The notes beneath the pieces are model-generated. The model saw nothing but the letters and a program-made list of their open reading frames with translations, was not told where the DNA came from and made no database searches. From the NCBI RefSeq assembly GCF_000312425.1, contig NZ_HE997181.1, positions 840,002 to 904,001 on the forward strand: DNA of 64,000 nt. Direction: 5' to 3'. The translations under genes and the position numbers were made by a program. How positions within the stretch are numbered: the stretch's first letter is position 1; the number at the start of each line of letters is the position of its first letter. Source of the DNA: Reyranella massiliensis 521. GTDB taxonomy: Bacteria > Pseudomonadota > Alphaproteobacteria > Reyranellales > Reyranellaceae. Below, in pieces: positions 8,987 to 17,401 of this stretch.

Positions 8987-9619
8987 ATGAAGGGCGTCTG
9001 GCTGGAGGATCTCACCTGGCCCGAGGCCAAGGTTCGCTTCGATCGAGATGACGTGGTCGTCATTCCTGTGGCTGCCGCCAGCCGGGCTCATGGAAGGTAT
9101 CTGCCGCTCGGCACTGATGCCCTCATAGCTCGTGCCCTGGGGCAAAGGCTGATCGAGCGGCTACCCATCGTCGTCGCGCCGGTGGTGGGCTTCGGCGTCC
9201 AACCCGCCCACGAGTCTCATGCCGGCAGCCAGCACCTTCGGCGTGAGACGTTCAGACAAGTGCTTCGAGAGCTTGTCGGCGGATTTCGCGCTCAGGGCGT
9301 GAAGCGTATCGCCCTTCTCGATGTCGGAGCCTCGATCGAAGAACCTCCAGGTGACTGGGGCGATGCGCTGGTGCTGCGAGTAGGGAGCATGGGTGCTCCT
9401 GCCGAAGCATTGATCGAGCGTCTCGACGATGAGTCAGCCAGCGAATGTGAGACGTCCATCATCCTGGCGCTTGCCCCGCGAAGCGTTCGTCCGGTGCCAT
9501 CGGCTGGTCCCGGCGATCCCGGTCAGGCGACAGCCTTCAAGGGCGAACGTCTGATGTCGGCCTGGGTCGACGACGTGGCAATTACACTCAAAGCGAAATG
9601 GCCGAGTCTCGGAGAGTGA
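8987..9619 (+). CDS. Creatininase-family protein with missing metal ligands
   Basis: A 210-residue protein aligned by eye to creatininase amidohydrolases through HGRYLPLGTD near the N-terminus and ECETS near the C-terminus. In active enzymes the first motif reads S-T-E-Q-H-G-P-H-L-P-L-G-T-D and a central NGHGGN supplies a further ligand. Here the metal Glu before HG is replaced (S-R-A-H-G) and the central motif reads LLDVGASIEEP, so at least two ligands are gone, and the HAGE motif reads SASE. Length is also short (family about 240-260). It may be a non-catalytic relative. ATG at 8987 follows GGGAGG. Confidence 0.65.
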   Translation: MKGVWLEDLTWPEAKVRFDRDDVVVIPVAAASRAHGRYLPLGTDALIARALGQRLIERLPIVVAPVVGFGVQPAHESHAGSQHLRRETFRQVLRELVGGFRAQGVKRIALLDVGASIEEPPGDWGDALVLRVGSMGAPAEALIERLDDESASECETSIILALAPRSVRPVPSAGPGDPGQATAFKGERLMSAWVDDVAITLKAKWPSLGE

Positions 9620-9622
9620 AGA

Positions 9623-9653
9623 AATGCCGGATTCTCTGGCCTTTTACGGCATT
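9623..9653 (+). terminator. Weak hairpin after the creatininase-like gene
   Basis: A 7-base perfect inverted repeat, AATGCCG at 9623-9629 and CGGCATT at 9647-9653, lies between two plus-strand genes. There is no T run after it, so termination is only a possibility. Confidence 0.3.
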
Positions 9654-9673
9654 GGCTGTCACAAAACTTCGCC

Positions 9674-10048
9674 ATGTCTCTCCATTGGACGATCGATTCC
9701 AGGGACCATCTCGTCGTTGCTGTCGCAGATGGTGACGTGACGCGTGCGGAGATGGAGCATTACCTGCATGTGCTCGATGGCGCGCATGCAATGGGCTATC
9801 GCAAGCTGTTCGACGCCAGCAACGGTGATACGTCGATGAGTGCCGAGGATCTGCTGGCGATCGGTGCGCAGATCCGCGATCGCCATTCCAAGGGCGATGC
9901 CTTCGGTCCCTTGGCGATCGTGATATCACCCGACAAGAGCGAGCTGGTGTCTCGCGTCCTTGGCATTCTCGCGGCAGCGAAGCGTCCGATGCGCGTCTTC
10001 GAATCGATCGAGCCGGCGCGCCGCTGGATCGAGAGCTTCCCGAAATAA
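9674..10048 (+). CDS. SpoIIAA/STAS-like protein, first of a tandem pair
   Basis: A 124-residue soluble protein with no signal peptide. It resembles the small STAS/SEC14 or SpoIIAA-like proteins of alphaproteobacteria: an N-terminal strand motif (MSLHWTIDSRDHLVVAVADG), GYRKLFDAS in the middle, a Ser/Asp-rich helix start, and a C-terminal helix FESIEPARRWIES. The next gene encodes a clear paralogue (shared YRKLFD, LAIV, KxFExxxAARxWI). Such proteins are thought to act in protein-protein switching, but no partner kinase is nearby. Specific role unknown. Confidence 0.7.
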   Translation: MSLHWTIDSRDHLVVAVADGDVTRAEMEHYLHVLDGAHAMGYRKLFDASNGDTSMSAEDLLAIGAQIRDRHSKGDAFGPLAIVISPDKSELVSRVLGILAAAKRPMRVFESIEPARRWIESFPK

Positions 10049-10066
10049 AGTCGAAGGCTACTTTGC

Positions 10067-10438
10067 ATGTCCATCCGCTGGTCTGTTGATCAGTCACGAC
10101 AGATGCTTCTCGCCACGGCCGAAGGCGAGATCACATTGAAGGAGCTCGTCGAGTATCTCGATGCCGTCGTCGCGGCAGGTACGATGCCTTATCGCAAGCT
10201 GTTCGATGGCAGCCAGGCTTGGTCGGCGATGACCGACGAAGAGATGATGGTATTGAGCGTTCGGCTGCGCACCTATCACGGCCAGGGCAAGACCGGCGCA
10301 CTTGCCATCGTGGCTGCTGCGGACAAGACGCAGAGCCTTGGCCGGCTGTTCGGTGCCCTGGCGGCTGCCGATCGTCGAACCAAGATCTTCGAGACTTTCA
10401 AGGCTGCCCGCGACTGGATCGACGCTCAACCGCAGTAG
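10067..10438 (+). CDS. SpoIIAA/STAS-like protein, second of a tandem pair
   Basis: A 123-residue paralogue of the preceding protein, starting 19 bases after it. Shared blocks include MSIxWS at the start, MPYRKLFDGS, GALAIVAAADKTQSLGRLFG and a final FETFKAARDWI. Identity by eye is moderate, so the duplication is not recent. Both are soluble and of near equal length, which would allow a heterodimer or two parallel switches. No catalytic motif is visible. Confidence 0.7.
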   Translation: MSIRWSVDQSRQMLLATAEGEITLKELVEYLDAVVAAGTMPYRKLFDGSQAWSAMTDEEMMVLSVRLRTYHGQGKTGALAIVAAADKTQSLGRLFGALAAADRRTKIFETFKAARDWIDAQPQ

Positions 10439-10471
10439 GCGATCAGGTATAGTGGCGGCCAACTGACGGAG

Positions 10472-10921
10472 ATGGAAATGAAGCTGGTTGGAATAACTGC
10501 AATCCTGGTCACGACGGCGATCGTCGGTGTCGCCCACGCCGAGACCGCCATTCAGGCCGGTGAGTGGGAAGCTACGGAGAAGACCACAATGGAAGGCTTG
10601 GAACCCACGCCTGCCACATCGAAGAAGGTTTGCCTCAAAGGCGACGATGCCAAGCTCGAACGGTTGTTCTTTCCAACTCCGGCCGAGATGAAGGAACACG
10701 GCTGCACGTACCAGGAGGGCGCCAAGAAGGCAGGTGTGCTGACGGCCACGCTGACCTGCCCGCCTTCCGACGCAATTGCAGGTGTCACGGCGAAGGCGGA
10801 AGTTACCTACAGCGCCACGAGCTACGAGGGGCTGGGGCAGATCGAGGCCAAGGACAAGTCCGGCACGACGGTCAAGGGCAGCTCCGTGTTGAGCGGCAAG
10901 CGAATCGGCGACTGCCCGTAA
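10472..10921 (+). CDS. DUF3617-type periplasmic protein
   Basis: A 149-residue protein with an N-terminal signal peptide cleaved after about VAHA (residue 23). The mature part starts QAGEWEATEKTTMEG, contains VCLKGDD and GCTYQEG, and ends with a Cys close to the terminus, the pattern of DUF3617 proteins (a predicted small beta-barrel fold with paired cysteines). A second ATG two codons later is equally possible as start. The gene lies 33 bases after the STAS pair. No function is known for the family. Confidence 0.75.
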   Translation: MEMKLVGITAILVTTAIVGVAHAETAIQAGEWEATEKTTMEGLEPTPATSKKVCLKGDDAKLERLFFPTPAEMKEHGCTYQEGAKKAGVLTATLTCPPSDAIAGVTAKAEVTYSATSYEGLGQIEAKDKSGTTVKGSSVLSGKRIGDCP

Positions 10922-11053
10922 CGTTCACAAACGCCAGAGCGTTCATACGGTATCGCTCTGCAGAGTTTGTGAAATTCAGACAGGTCTTCATACTCCCGCC
11001 AACTGAATGGTGCCGTGACTTCGTTAACGCGGCCTGCGTGAGGAGGAGACTGT

Positions 11054-12643
11054 ATGAAGATAAGGGCAGGGAGTTTCGCCCTGGCCGCTGCGGCGGCCGC
11101 ATTGATTCTTGCTCCAGGTCCTGGCTGGAGCCAGAAGACGGGTGGCGTGCTGAAGATCCAGCACATGGATACGCCGCCCAGCGCGTCGATCCACGAAGAA
11201 GCGACCGTGTCTGTCGCCGTGCCGTTCATGGCACTCTACAACAATCTCGTCGTGTTCGACCAGAATGTCGCCAAGAACAGCTTCGAGTCGATCGTGCCGG
11301 ATCTTGCGACGAGCTGGTCATGGAGCGGCGACGGCAAGCAACTCGCCTTCAAACTGCGCGAAGGCGTGAAGTGGCATGACGGCAAGCCGTTCACGTCGAA
11401 GGACGTGGTTTGCACCTTCGACCTGCTGCTTGGCGAGGATAAGCTGCGTCGCAATCCGCGTTCGGCCTGGTGGGGCAACGTCGAGAAGGCGACAGCCGGC
11501 GGCGACTTCGACGTCACCCTGCACCTGAAGCAGCCGCAGCCGTCGCTGCTGGCGCTGCTCGCCTCGGGTTACTCGCCGATCTACCCTTGCCACGTTCCTG
11601 CTGCCGACATGCGCCGCAAGCCTGTCGGCACCGGGCCCTTCAAGCTGGCCGAGTTCAGGATGAACGAAGGCATCAAGCTCGTGAAGAATCCCGACTACTG
11701 GAAGAAGGGACGTCCCTATCTCGACGGTATCGAGTACTCGATCATTCCGGACCGCTCGACGCGTATGCTCTCCTTCATCGCCGGCAAGTTCGACATGACT
11801 TTCCCGGCCGATATCACGGTCCCGCTGCTGAAGAATATCAAACGCGATGCCCCGCAGGCGCAGTGCACCATGCGGGAGAGCGGCGTCAGTACCAACCTGA
11901 TCGTCAACAACGAGGTAGCGCCGTTCAACGATTCGAAGGTGCGACGGGCATTGGCCCTGGTGCTCGATCGCCAGGCCTTCATCGATATCTTGAGCGAAGG
12001 CGAAGGCAAGATGAGCGGGGCGATGCTGCCGCCGCCTGACGGCAACTGGGGTGTGCCCCCGGAGGTGCTGAAGACTTTCGTGGGCTACGGCGACGTCGAG
12101 AAGAACCGGGAGGAGGCGCGCGCCTTGATGAAGCAGGCGGGATTCGGTCCCGACAAGCGGCTGAAGCTCAAGGTCAGCACGCGCAACATCGCGACCTTCA
12201 AGGATCCCGCGGTAATCCTGATCGACCAGCTCAAGCAGATCTGGATCGACGGCGAACTCGAGATCATCGACACCACCGTCTACTACAACCGCGTCTTCAA
12301 GAAGGACTACGTGGTGGCCCTGAACCTGAGCGGCGTCGCGGTCGACGATCCCGATGTCACCTTGTTCGAGAACTATGGCTGCGGATCGCTGCGCAACTAC
12401 AACAACTACTGCAATCCGGAGATGACCAAGCTCTTCGAGGAGCAGTCGCGAGAGACCGACCAACAGAAGCGTCTCAAGATGGTTTGGGAAATCGATCGCA
12501 GGCTGCAGGAAGATATCGCCCGGCCGATCATCTCCTACGGCCGGATCGCCGGCTGTTGGCAGCCGGCCGTGAAGAACGTCACTCTTCACGTCAACAGCAT
12601 CTACAACAACTGGCGCTTCGACGATGTCTGGCTCGAGCGATAG
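11054..12643 (+). CDS. ABC transporter substrate-binding protein, family 5 (dipeptide/oligopeptide type), orphan
   Basis: A 529-residue periplasmic solute receptor. A signal peptide ends near PGPGWSQ; the mature protein has the family 5 core, including LREGVKWHDGKPFTSKDV and PVGTGPFKLAEF. An AGGAGGAG ribosome site precedes the ATG. Family members bind peptides, nickel, opines or glycosides. No permease or ATPase gene is next to it: the next gene encodes an SGNH protein after a hairpin. It may therefore serve a transporter encoded elsewhere, or the importer at 37-41 kb. The ligand is unknown. Confidence 0.92.
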   Translation: MKIRAGSFALAAAAAALILAPGPGWSQKTGGVLKIQHMDTPPSASIHEEATVSVAVPFMALYNNLVVFDQNVAKNSFESIVPDLATSWSWSGDGKQLAFKLREGVKWHDGKPFTSKDVVCTFDLLLGEDKLRRNPRSAWWGNVEKATAGGDFDVTLHLKQPQPSLLALLASGYSPIYPCHVPAADMRRKPVGTGPFKLAEFRMNEGIKLVKNPDYWKKGRPYLDGIEYSIIPDRSTRMLSFIAGKFDMTFPADITVPLLKNIKRDAPQAQCTMRESGVSTNLIVNNEVAPFNDSKVRRALALVLDRQAFIDILSEGEGKMSGAMLPPPDGNWGVPPEVLKTFVGYGDVEKNREEARALMKQAGFGPDKRLKLKVSTRNIATFKDPAVILIDQLKQIWIDGELEIIDTTVYYNRVFKKDYVVALNLSGVAVDDPDVTLFENYGCGSLRNYNNYCNPEMTKLFEEQSRETDQQKRLKMVWEIDRRLQEDIARPIISYGRIAGCWQPAVKNVTLHVNSIYNNWRFDDVWLER

Positions 12644-12689
12644 ACCGCCTGTTGGCATCGACGAAGAGACGATCTAATTTGGATCAGCG

Positions 12690-12717
12690 GCAGCCCGGAG
12701 CGTAGTTTCCGGGCTGC
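12690..12717 (+). terminator. Hairpin terminator after the orphan receptor
   Basis: GCAGCCCGGA at 12690-12699 pairs perfectly with TCCGGGCTGC at 12708-12717 across an 8-base loop. It lies 47 bases after the receptor stop codon. No T run follows, so it may act with Rho or as an RNA-stabilising hairpin. Confidence 0.6.
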
Positions 12718-12744
12718 AGGCCCACAGGACTTTTCGGAGCTGTG

Positions 12745-13950
12745 ATGTCGCTGTCTAAGTCGATCGTTTCGACGTTTGTCGTTGTTGTTCTGTCGTTGGT
12801 TGCAGCGGAGTTTGTCGCCCGCACCGTGTTTGGTTTGAAGCCACTCGTCATCCAGACGCCCTATCACCCGATCTATACGCTGGCGGAGTTCGACAATCTG
12901 TCGACGAATGCGGAGATGGCGCGTGGTCCATCGGGTCCGTTGGCCTATGGCTATGCCGAGGGATTGTTCGGCTACTACTACGATGGCGGAACGCCGACGC
13001 CTCGTTCCTCGACGAACCTCTCTGATTTCCTCTTCCGTCACACGCTGTCGCGTTACGACGCCGCCACCATCGACCGCCTGGCCTGCGAGCAACCCAATGC
13101 CGCCGCGATTTATGTGCTCGGTGGATCGGTGGCGCAGGGGCACTCTGCGCAGAGCAAGGAGGCCACCTGGCATGCTCTTCTCGAAGGCAAGCTGCGGAAG
13201 CAGCTTCATCGCGACGATCTCTATCTCTTCAATGGTGCAATGGGCGGATATCTGTCGTTGCAGGACAAGATGGCCTACTACCTCGCCGCCGTTCCGCGCG
13301 ATGCCCGTGCCGTCCTGATTTTGAATTCGCAGAACGATCTCATCGTTCCCATGAGTTCGGCGACACGGCCTGGGGATCCGTTTGTACTGGGCGTGCGATT
13401 CGGACAATTCTTCACCGACGGCTTTATCTGGTGGCTGGCCAAGCACAGCAGCATCGCGAACGCTGTGCTGCAGTCCGAGGTGAAGCAGGTCGTTCAGACC
13501 TATCGCCAGCGCCTCGAGGAAGACGACGCAGCCTTCGCCCAATACGCTACAACCGCAGTCGATATCTACTTCGAGAACATGAACGAGGTCCTGGAGGACT
13601 GTGCAACCCATGGCAGGGCCTGCCTAGTCGCCGTCCAGCCAGCCCGCAGCTTCACGGCGATCAACCGCGGTCTTCCTGCGAGCGATGTCCTGTCGGAGAA
13701 GCGCATGCGCCGCTTCTACGAATTGATGAAGCAGGGGATTGCCAGCAGCCCCTATCGTGAGCGCTTCGTCGATCTCACCGGCATCTTCGACCAGTCGGAC
13801 ATTGCGGAGATCTATACCGACGGCGCCCATTACAGTGAGCGCGGGCAGGAAGTTCTGGCCGGCGCACTGATGCAGCCGGCGCTTGGTCTGCTGAAGGACG
13901 TCGCCAGTGGCACGACGACGTCTGCCCGGTGTCGCCGCCCGTCGATCTGA
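12745..13950 (+). CDS. Membrane-anchored SGNH/GDSL hydrolase-like protein
   Basis: A 401-residue protein with one N-terminal membrane segment (about residues 6-26) and an extracytoplasmic domain. Two SGNH blocks are recognisable: YVLGGSVAQGHS (block I, with GGS for GDS) and DGAHYSERGQ near the C-terminus (block V Asp-x-x-His). This suggests an esterase or acyl/acetyl-transfer role on surface polysaccharide, by analogy with AlgJ/AlgX- and DltD-like proteins; the substrate is not known. CGGAG at 12735-12739 favours the ATG at 12745 over a GTG one codon upstream. A related protein is encoded at 18554. Confidence 0.7.
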   Translation: MSLSKSIVSTFVVVVLSLVAAEFVARTVFGLKPLVIQTPYHPIYTLAEFDNLSTNAEMARGPSGPLAYGYAEGLFGYYYDGGTPTPRSSTNLSDFLFRHTLSRYDAATIDRLACEQPNAAAIYVLGGSVAQGHSAQSKEATWHALLEGKLRKQLHRDDLYLFNGAMGGYLSLQDKMAYYLAAVPRDARAVLILNSQNDLIVPMSSATRPGDPFVLGVRFGQFFTDGFIWWLAKHSSIANAVLQSEVKQVVQTYRQRLEEDDAAFAQYATTAVDIYFENMNEVLEDCATHGRACLVAVQPARSFTAINRGLPASDVLSEKRMRRFYELMKQGIASSPYRERFVDLTGIFDQSDIAEIYTDGAHYSERGQEVLAGALMQPALGLLKDVASGTTTSARCRRPSI

Positions 13951-14035
13951 CTTGCGAAATTGACGGCGCCAGCGGGCGTGCGCCACTGCGTCGGCGGGCC
14001 TAGGCTTTCTCCCAATAAGGAAGCGGAGGAAGCGC

Positions 14036-15232
14036 ATGCGGTTTTTCAGAACGGCGGCTCTTGTCGCCGGACTTTCTGTCGTCTCACTCGGTGCGAGCTC
14101 GGCGTTCGCGCAGCCGAAATACGGTCCCGGAACTTCGGCGACCGAAATCAAGGTTGGACAGACCATCGCCTATTCCGGCCCGGCATCGGCCTACGGCCAG
14201 CTCGGCAAGGTTGAGGAAGCCTACTTCAAGTGGCTGAACGCCAAAGGCGGCATCAATGGCCGCAAGATTACCTTCATCACGCTCGACGACGGCTATTCGC
14301 CGCCTAAGGCGGTCGAGAACGTGCGCCGTCTGGTCGAGAGCGATCAGGTGGCCTTGGTGTTCAATGTGCTGGGCACGCCACTCAACATGGCGATCCGCCC
14401 CTACATGAACCAGAAGAAGGTGCCGCAGCTTTTCATCGCCGCCGGGGCCACGGCCTTCAACGATCCGGCGAAGTTCCCCTGGACGATGGGCTGGCAGCCC
14501 AACCTCCAGGCCGAGACGGCCTTCTACGCCAAGCATGTGCTTGCCAAGACGCCCAACGCCAAGATCGCCGTGCTCTACCAGAACGACGATTTCGGCAAGG
14601 ACATGCTGCATGGCCTGCAGATCGCGCTCGGCGACAAGGCCAAGACCATGATCGTCGGCACCCAGAATTTCCAGGCGACGGATCCGACGATCGACAGCCA
14701 GCTCATCGCGCTCAAGGCAACAGGCGCCGATACGCTGTTCCTCTTCACCTATGCCAAGCAGGCGGCCCAGGCGATCGGCAAGATGGACGATCTTGCTTGG
14801 AAGCCTACGACCTATCTGCACCTCGGCGCAGCCTCCGTCGGCGCCACCTTCAAGCCGGCGGGGCTGGAGAAGTCCAAGGGCATCCTGACGGCGGGCTTTA
14901 TGAAGGATGTCACCGACCCGCAATGGAAGGACGATCCCGACGTCAAGGCCTGGGTTGCCTGGATGAACGAAAACATGCCGGGCGCTGAACTCTCCGACAT
15001 CCTGAATGCCGCAGGGTACGCATATGCCCAGACGCTCGAGCAGGTGCTGCGTCAGGCCGGCGATAATCTCACGCGCGAGAACATCATGGCGCAGGCGGCT
15101 AACCTGAAGAACTTCCGCGTTGGTCTGTTGCTACCGGAGAGTCGCATCAACACCAGCCCGACTGATTATCGCGTCATCACCTATATGAAGCTGCAGCGCT
15201 TCAACGGAACGAGCTGGGATTACGTCGACTGA
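14036..15232 (+). CDS. ABC transporter substrate-binding protein, branched-chain amino acid (LivJ/Periplas_BP_6) type
   Basis: A 398-residue periplasmic binding protein. A signal peptide ends at about SSAFAQ, followed by the type I fold: TEIKVGQTIAYSGPASAYG, WLNAKGGINGRKI, and AVLYQNDDFGKDM. A GGAGGAAG-like ribosome site precedes ATG 14036. No Liv permease or ATPase genes adjoin it; instead a PhyH dioxygenase gene begins 12 bases after its stop, so receptor and enzyme are probably co-transcribed. The ligand may be an aromatic or aliphatic acid that the dioxygenase acts on, which is inference only. Confidence 0.9.
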   Translation: MRFFRTAALVAGLSVVSLGASSAFAQPKYGPGTSATEIKVGQTIAYSGPASAYGQLGKVEEAYFKWLNAKGGINGRKITFITLDDGYSPPKAVENVRRLVESDQVALVFNVLGTPLNMAIRPYMNQKKVPQLFIAAGATAFNDPAKFPWTMGWQPNLQAETAFYAKHVLAKTPNAKIAVLYQNDDFGKDMLHGLQIALGDKAKTMIVGTQNFQATDPTIDSQLIALKATGADTLFLFTYAKQAAQAIGKMDDLAWKPTTYLHLGAASVGATFKPAGLEKSKGILTAGFMKDVTDPQWKDDPDVKAWVAWMNENMPGAELSDILNAAGYAYAQTLEQVLRQAGDNLTRENIMAQAANLKNFRVGLLLPESRINTSPTDYRVITYMKLQRFNGTSWDYVD

Positions 15233-15244
15233 GGGAGGCGTGCG

Positions 15245-16405
15245 ATGGGCCAGACGGCACTCGATCACACGGCCGATTACGGGCCGGAAGAGGCCGCGAT
15301 GCAGGCCTACCTTCGTGATGGCGAGAAGCGGGCCTTTGCACTGGGCAATCGCGGTCCGATCCGCTTCACCGCCGACGGCGCTCTGCATCCGGAGATCGTC
15401 GAAGCCTACTGGCGGTGCGGCTTCTACGTCTTCGAGGATGTCCTCAAGGCGGACGAGCTGGCCGATATCGAACGCGACCTGCGCGACATTCTCGACCGGC
15501 TGCCGGTCGAGCGAGGCGCGCCGGTCGACGCCAAGGGGCGGCCTGCGCTGGCAGTCGACTGCACGGCGCCTAACCTGCTCTGGTCCAAGCCGCTCGGCGA
15601 TCCGTTCGGCGGCACGACGCTCGCCAACGGCCGCCACCAGGTGAAGATGTTCGAGCCGAAGGCCGCCGCCGATGCTCCCAAGGAGATCGTCTACCTCATC
15701 CTGGGCTCGCTGCAGTTTTCGGAAGCCGCTCTGCGTGTCTACGGTCATCCGCAACTGCTGGCCGTTGCGGCGGCCATCAACGGACCCGACTTTGCACCCT
15801 TCAACGAAGCGCTGTTCATCAAGGAACCGGGTCGTGGTGCTTCCGTCGCCTGGCATCAGGACGGTGTCACGCACTGGGACAGTCCCGATTGGGACGAAGG
15901 TGCGCATGGCTTCAATTTCATGGCGCAGCTCTATGGCTGTACGCCGGCCAACGGCGTCTGGGTCGTGCCGGGCTCGCACAAGCTGGGCAAGATCGACATC
16001 AAGTCGGTGGTCGCCAAGGCCGGCAGCGAGCGGCTGCCCGACGCCGTGCCGATGGTCTGCAAGCCGGGCGATGTCTGCATCACCAACCGCCAGACGCTGC
16101 ACGGTTCCTTTGCCAATACCAGCAAGGACTGGCGCGTGACGGTGAATTTCGGTTTCCATCGTCGCAAGTCGGTGCTGGGCGTGAAGGGCGGCGGCGTTCA
16201 CAACAAGGCAGCGGTCTACGATGCCGAGCGCATCCACGAACGTGCCAAGCTGATCGGCTACGCCATCGATGCCCGTCGCCAGCGTTTCCCGGCCGAAACG
16301 CCCTATGTCTACCGGCTGCATGCCGAAGCGGACGAAACCTATCGCTGGGACGCCGCCGCCCGGGCAAGTATCAAGGACTACAACCTCCTCGACCTGTCGA
16401 TCTAG
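15245..16405 (+). CDS. Phytanoyl-CoA dioxygenase (PhyH) family Fe(II)/2-oxoglutarate oxygenase
   Basis: A 386-residue oxygenase. The iron-binding facial triad is clear: H204 and D206 (AWHQDGVTHW) and H286 (TLHGSFANTS), with R297 positioned to bind 2-oxoglutarate. VPGSHKLGK, a motif common in PhyH proteins, lies between them. The family hydroxylates a range of small molecules, so the PhyH name does not imply phytanoyl-CoA. GGGAGG precedes the start 12 bases after the receptor gene's stop. The protein is longer than the typical 270-300 residues because of about 100 extra N-terminal residues. Confidence 0.88.
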   Translation: MGQTALDHTADYGPEEAAMQAYLRDGEKRAFALGNRGPIRFTADGALHPEIVEAYWRCGFYVFEDVLKADELADIERDLRDILDRLPVERGAPVDAKGRPALAVDCTAPNLLWSKPLGDPFGGTTLANGRHQVKMFEPKAAADAPKEIVYLILGSLQFSEAALRVYGHPQLLAVAAAINGPDFAPFNEALFIKEPGRGASVAWHQDGVTHWDSPDWDEGAHGFNFMAQLYGCTPANGVWVVPGSHKLGKIDIKSVVAKAGSERLPDAVPMVCKPGDVCITNRQTLHGSFANTSKDWRVTVNFGFHRRKSVLGVKGGGVHNKAAVYDAERIHERAKLIGYAIDARRQRFPAETPYVYRLHAEADETYRWDAAARASIKDYNLLDLSI

Positions 16406-16414
16406 GAGAGTTGG

Positions 16415-17386
16415 TTAGTACATCTTGGGAATGAAGACGCCTTCCATGCTGTCGGAGATGGCGCGGAAGACGCGGCCCATGACTTCGGGCGTGCTGTGCC
16501 CCGGCATCGGCGAGATGCGGTCGATCTCCTCGAAGACTGCCGGCGGGCAATCTTCGATGGCGACGCCTTTCAGCGCCGCCCATTTCTGCACCTGATTGAG
16601 GAAGCGCGGCGTGACGATCGGCACCGGCTCGCAGTTGAACGGATCGGTCATCGCCACTTCGAGCGAAATGAACTCGACTCCGGCCGCCTGAAAGCGGTCG
16701 AGGATCTCGCTGAGGCAGTCGGCGGCCAACGGTGTGCCGTGGATCAGCCAGATATGTGCCGGGTCCCGCCCGAACATCGCGCGCGCCGCAGCGGCCTGTA
16801 CGCGAAGCTGCTGCACGGCCGTTTCGACGAACAGGCGACGAACCAGTTTCAACCCGTCGGTGTCGCCGGCTTTCGACGCTCGCCAATGCGGCGCCAGGAA
16901 TTCTGTATCGTAGAACCAGATGCTGATCGGCGCGGGCGTGAAGCCGTGACGATCGAGGTAAGCCTTCACCCCTTCGTGCTTCTCGGGCGTGTTGCCCCAA
17001 TTATCCATGCAATAACGGAAGTACCGCGTGGGCACGCGGCTTGACCAGGGTTGGATCACGGTCTCGGTGCGCTCGATGTCGGCGAGATACTTGGGCACGG
17101 TCACCCAGTTCAGGTTCGCGTGATGATGGGTGTGATTGGCGATGTGATGCCCGGCTTCTACCCAATGATCGAAGGTACGGAGGAGGTCGGGCCGTCCTTC
17201 GGCCGGACTGGTGGCCGAAAAAGCGTAGGTGCCAGCGACCTTGTGCCGCTTCATGGCGTCGGTCATCGCCTGCGCGATGCCGAGATGCGTGTAGCCCGAC
17301 GCCAACGGCATGTCCGGCCACAGCAGAAGGTCATCCATGCTGATGGCAAGCCGGATCGGTCCGTTCGGTGAAATGGGCTCGGCCAT
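16415..17386 (-). CDS. Polysaccharide deacetylase (NodB/PuuE-type) family protein
   Basis: A 323-residue carbohydrate-esterase-4 fold protein without a signal peptide, so probably cytoplasmic. Visible motifs are SMDD (catalytic and metal Asp pair), HHIANHTHHH (the H-x3-H metal pair) and IHGTPL near the C-terminus. Cytoplasmic NodB-like proteins include PuuE-type allantoinases and other amide hydrolases, so a small-molecule substrate is as likely as a sugar polymer. A GGGAGGA ribosome site lies 8 bases before the ATG. The gene follows the luciferase-like gene by 15 bases on the same strand, forming a two-gene unit. Confidence 0.82.
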   Translation of the reverse strand: MAEPISPNGPIRLAISMDDLLLWPDMPLASGYTHLGIAQAMTDAMKRHKVAGTYAFSATSPAEGRPDLLRTFDHWVEAGHHIANHTHHHANLNWVTVPKYLADIERTETVIQPWSSRVPTRYFRYCMDNWGNTPEKHEGVKAYLDRHGFTPAPISIWFYDTEFLAPHWRASKAGDTDGLKLVRRLFVETAVQQLRVQAAAARAMFGRDPAHIWLIHGTPLAADCLSEILDRFQAAGVEFISLEVAMTDPFNCEPVPIVTPRFLNQVQKWAALKGVAIEDCPPAVFEEIDRISPMPGHSTPEVMGRVFRAISDSMEGVFIPKMY

Positions 17387-17401
17387 CGATTTTTCCTCCC
17401 G

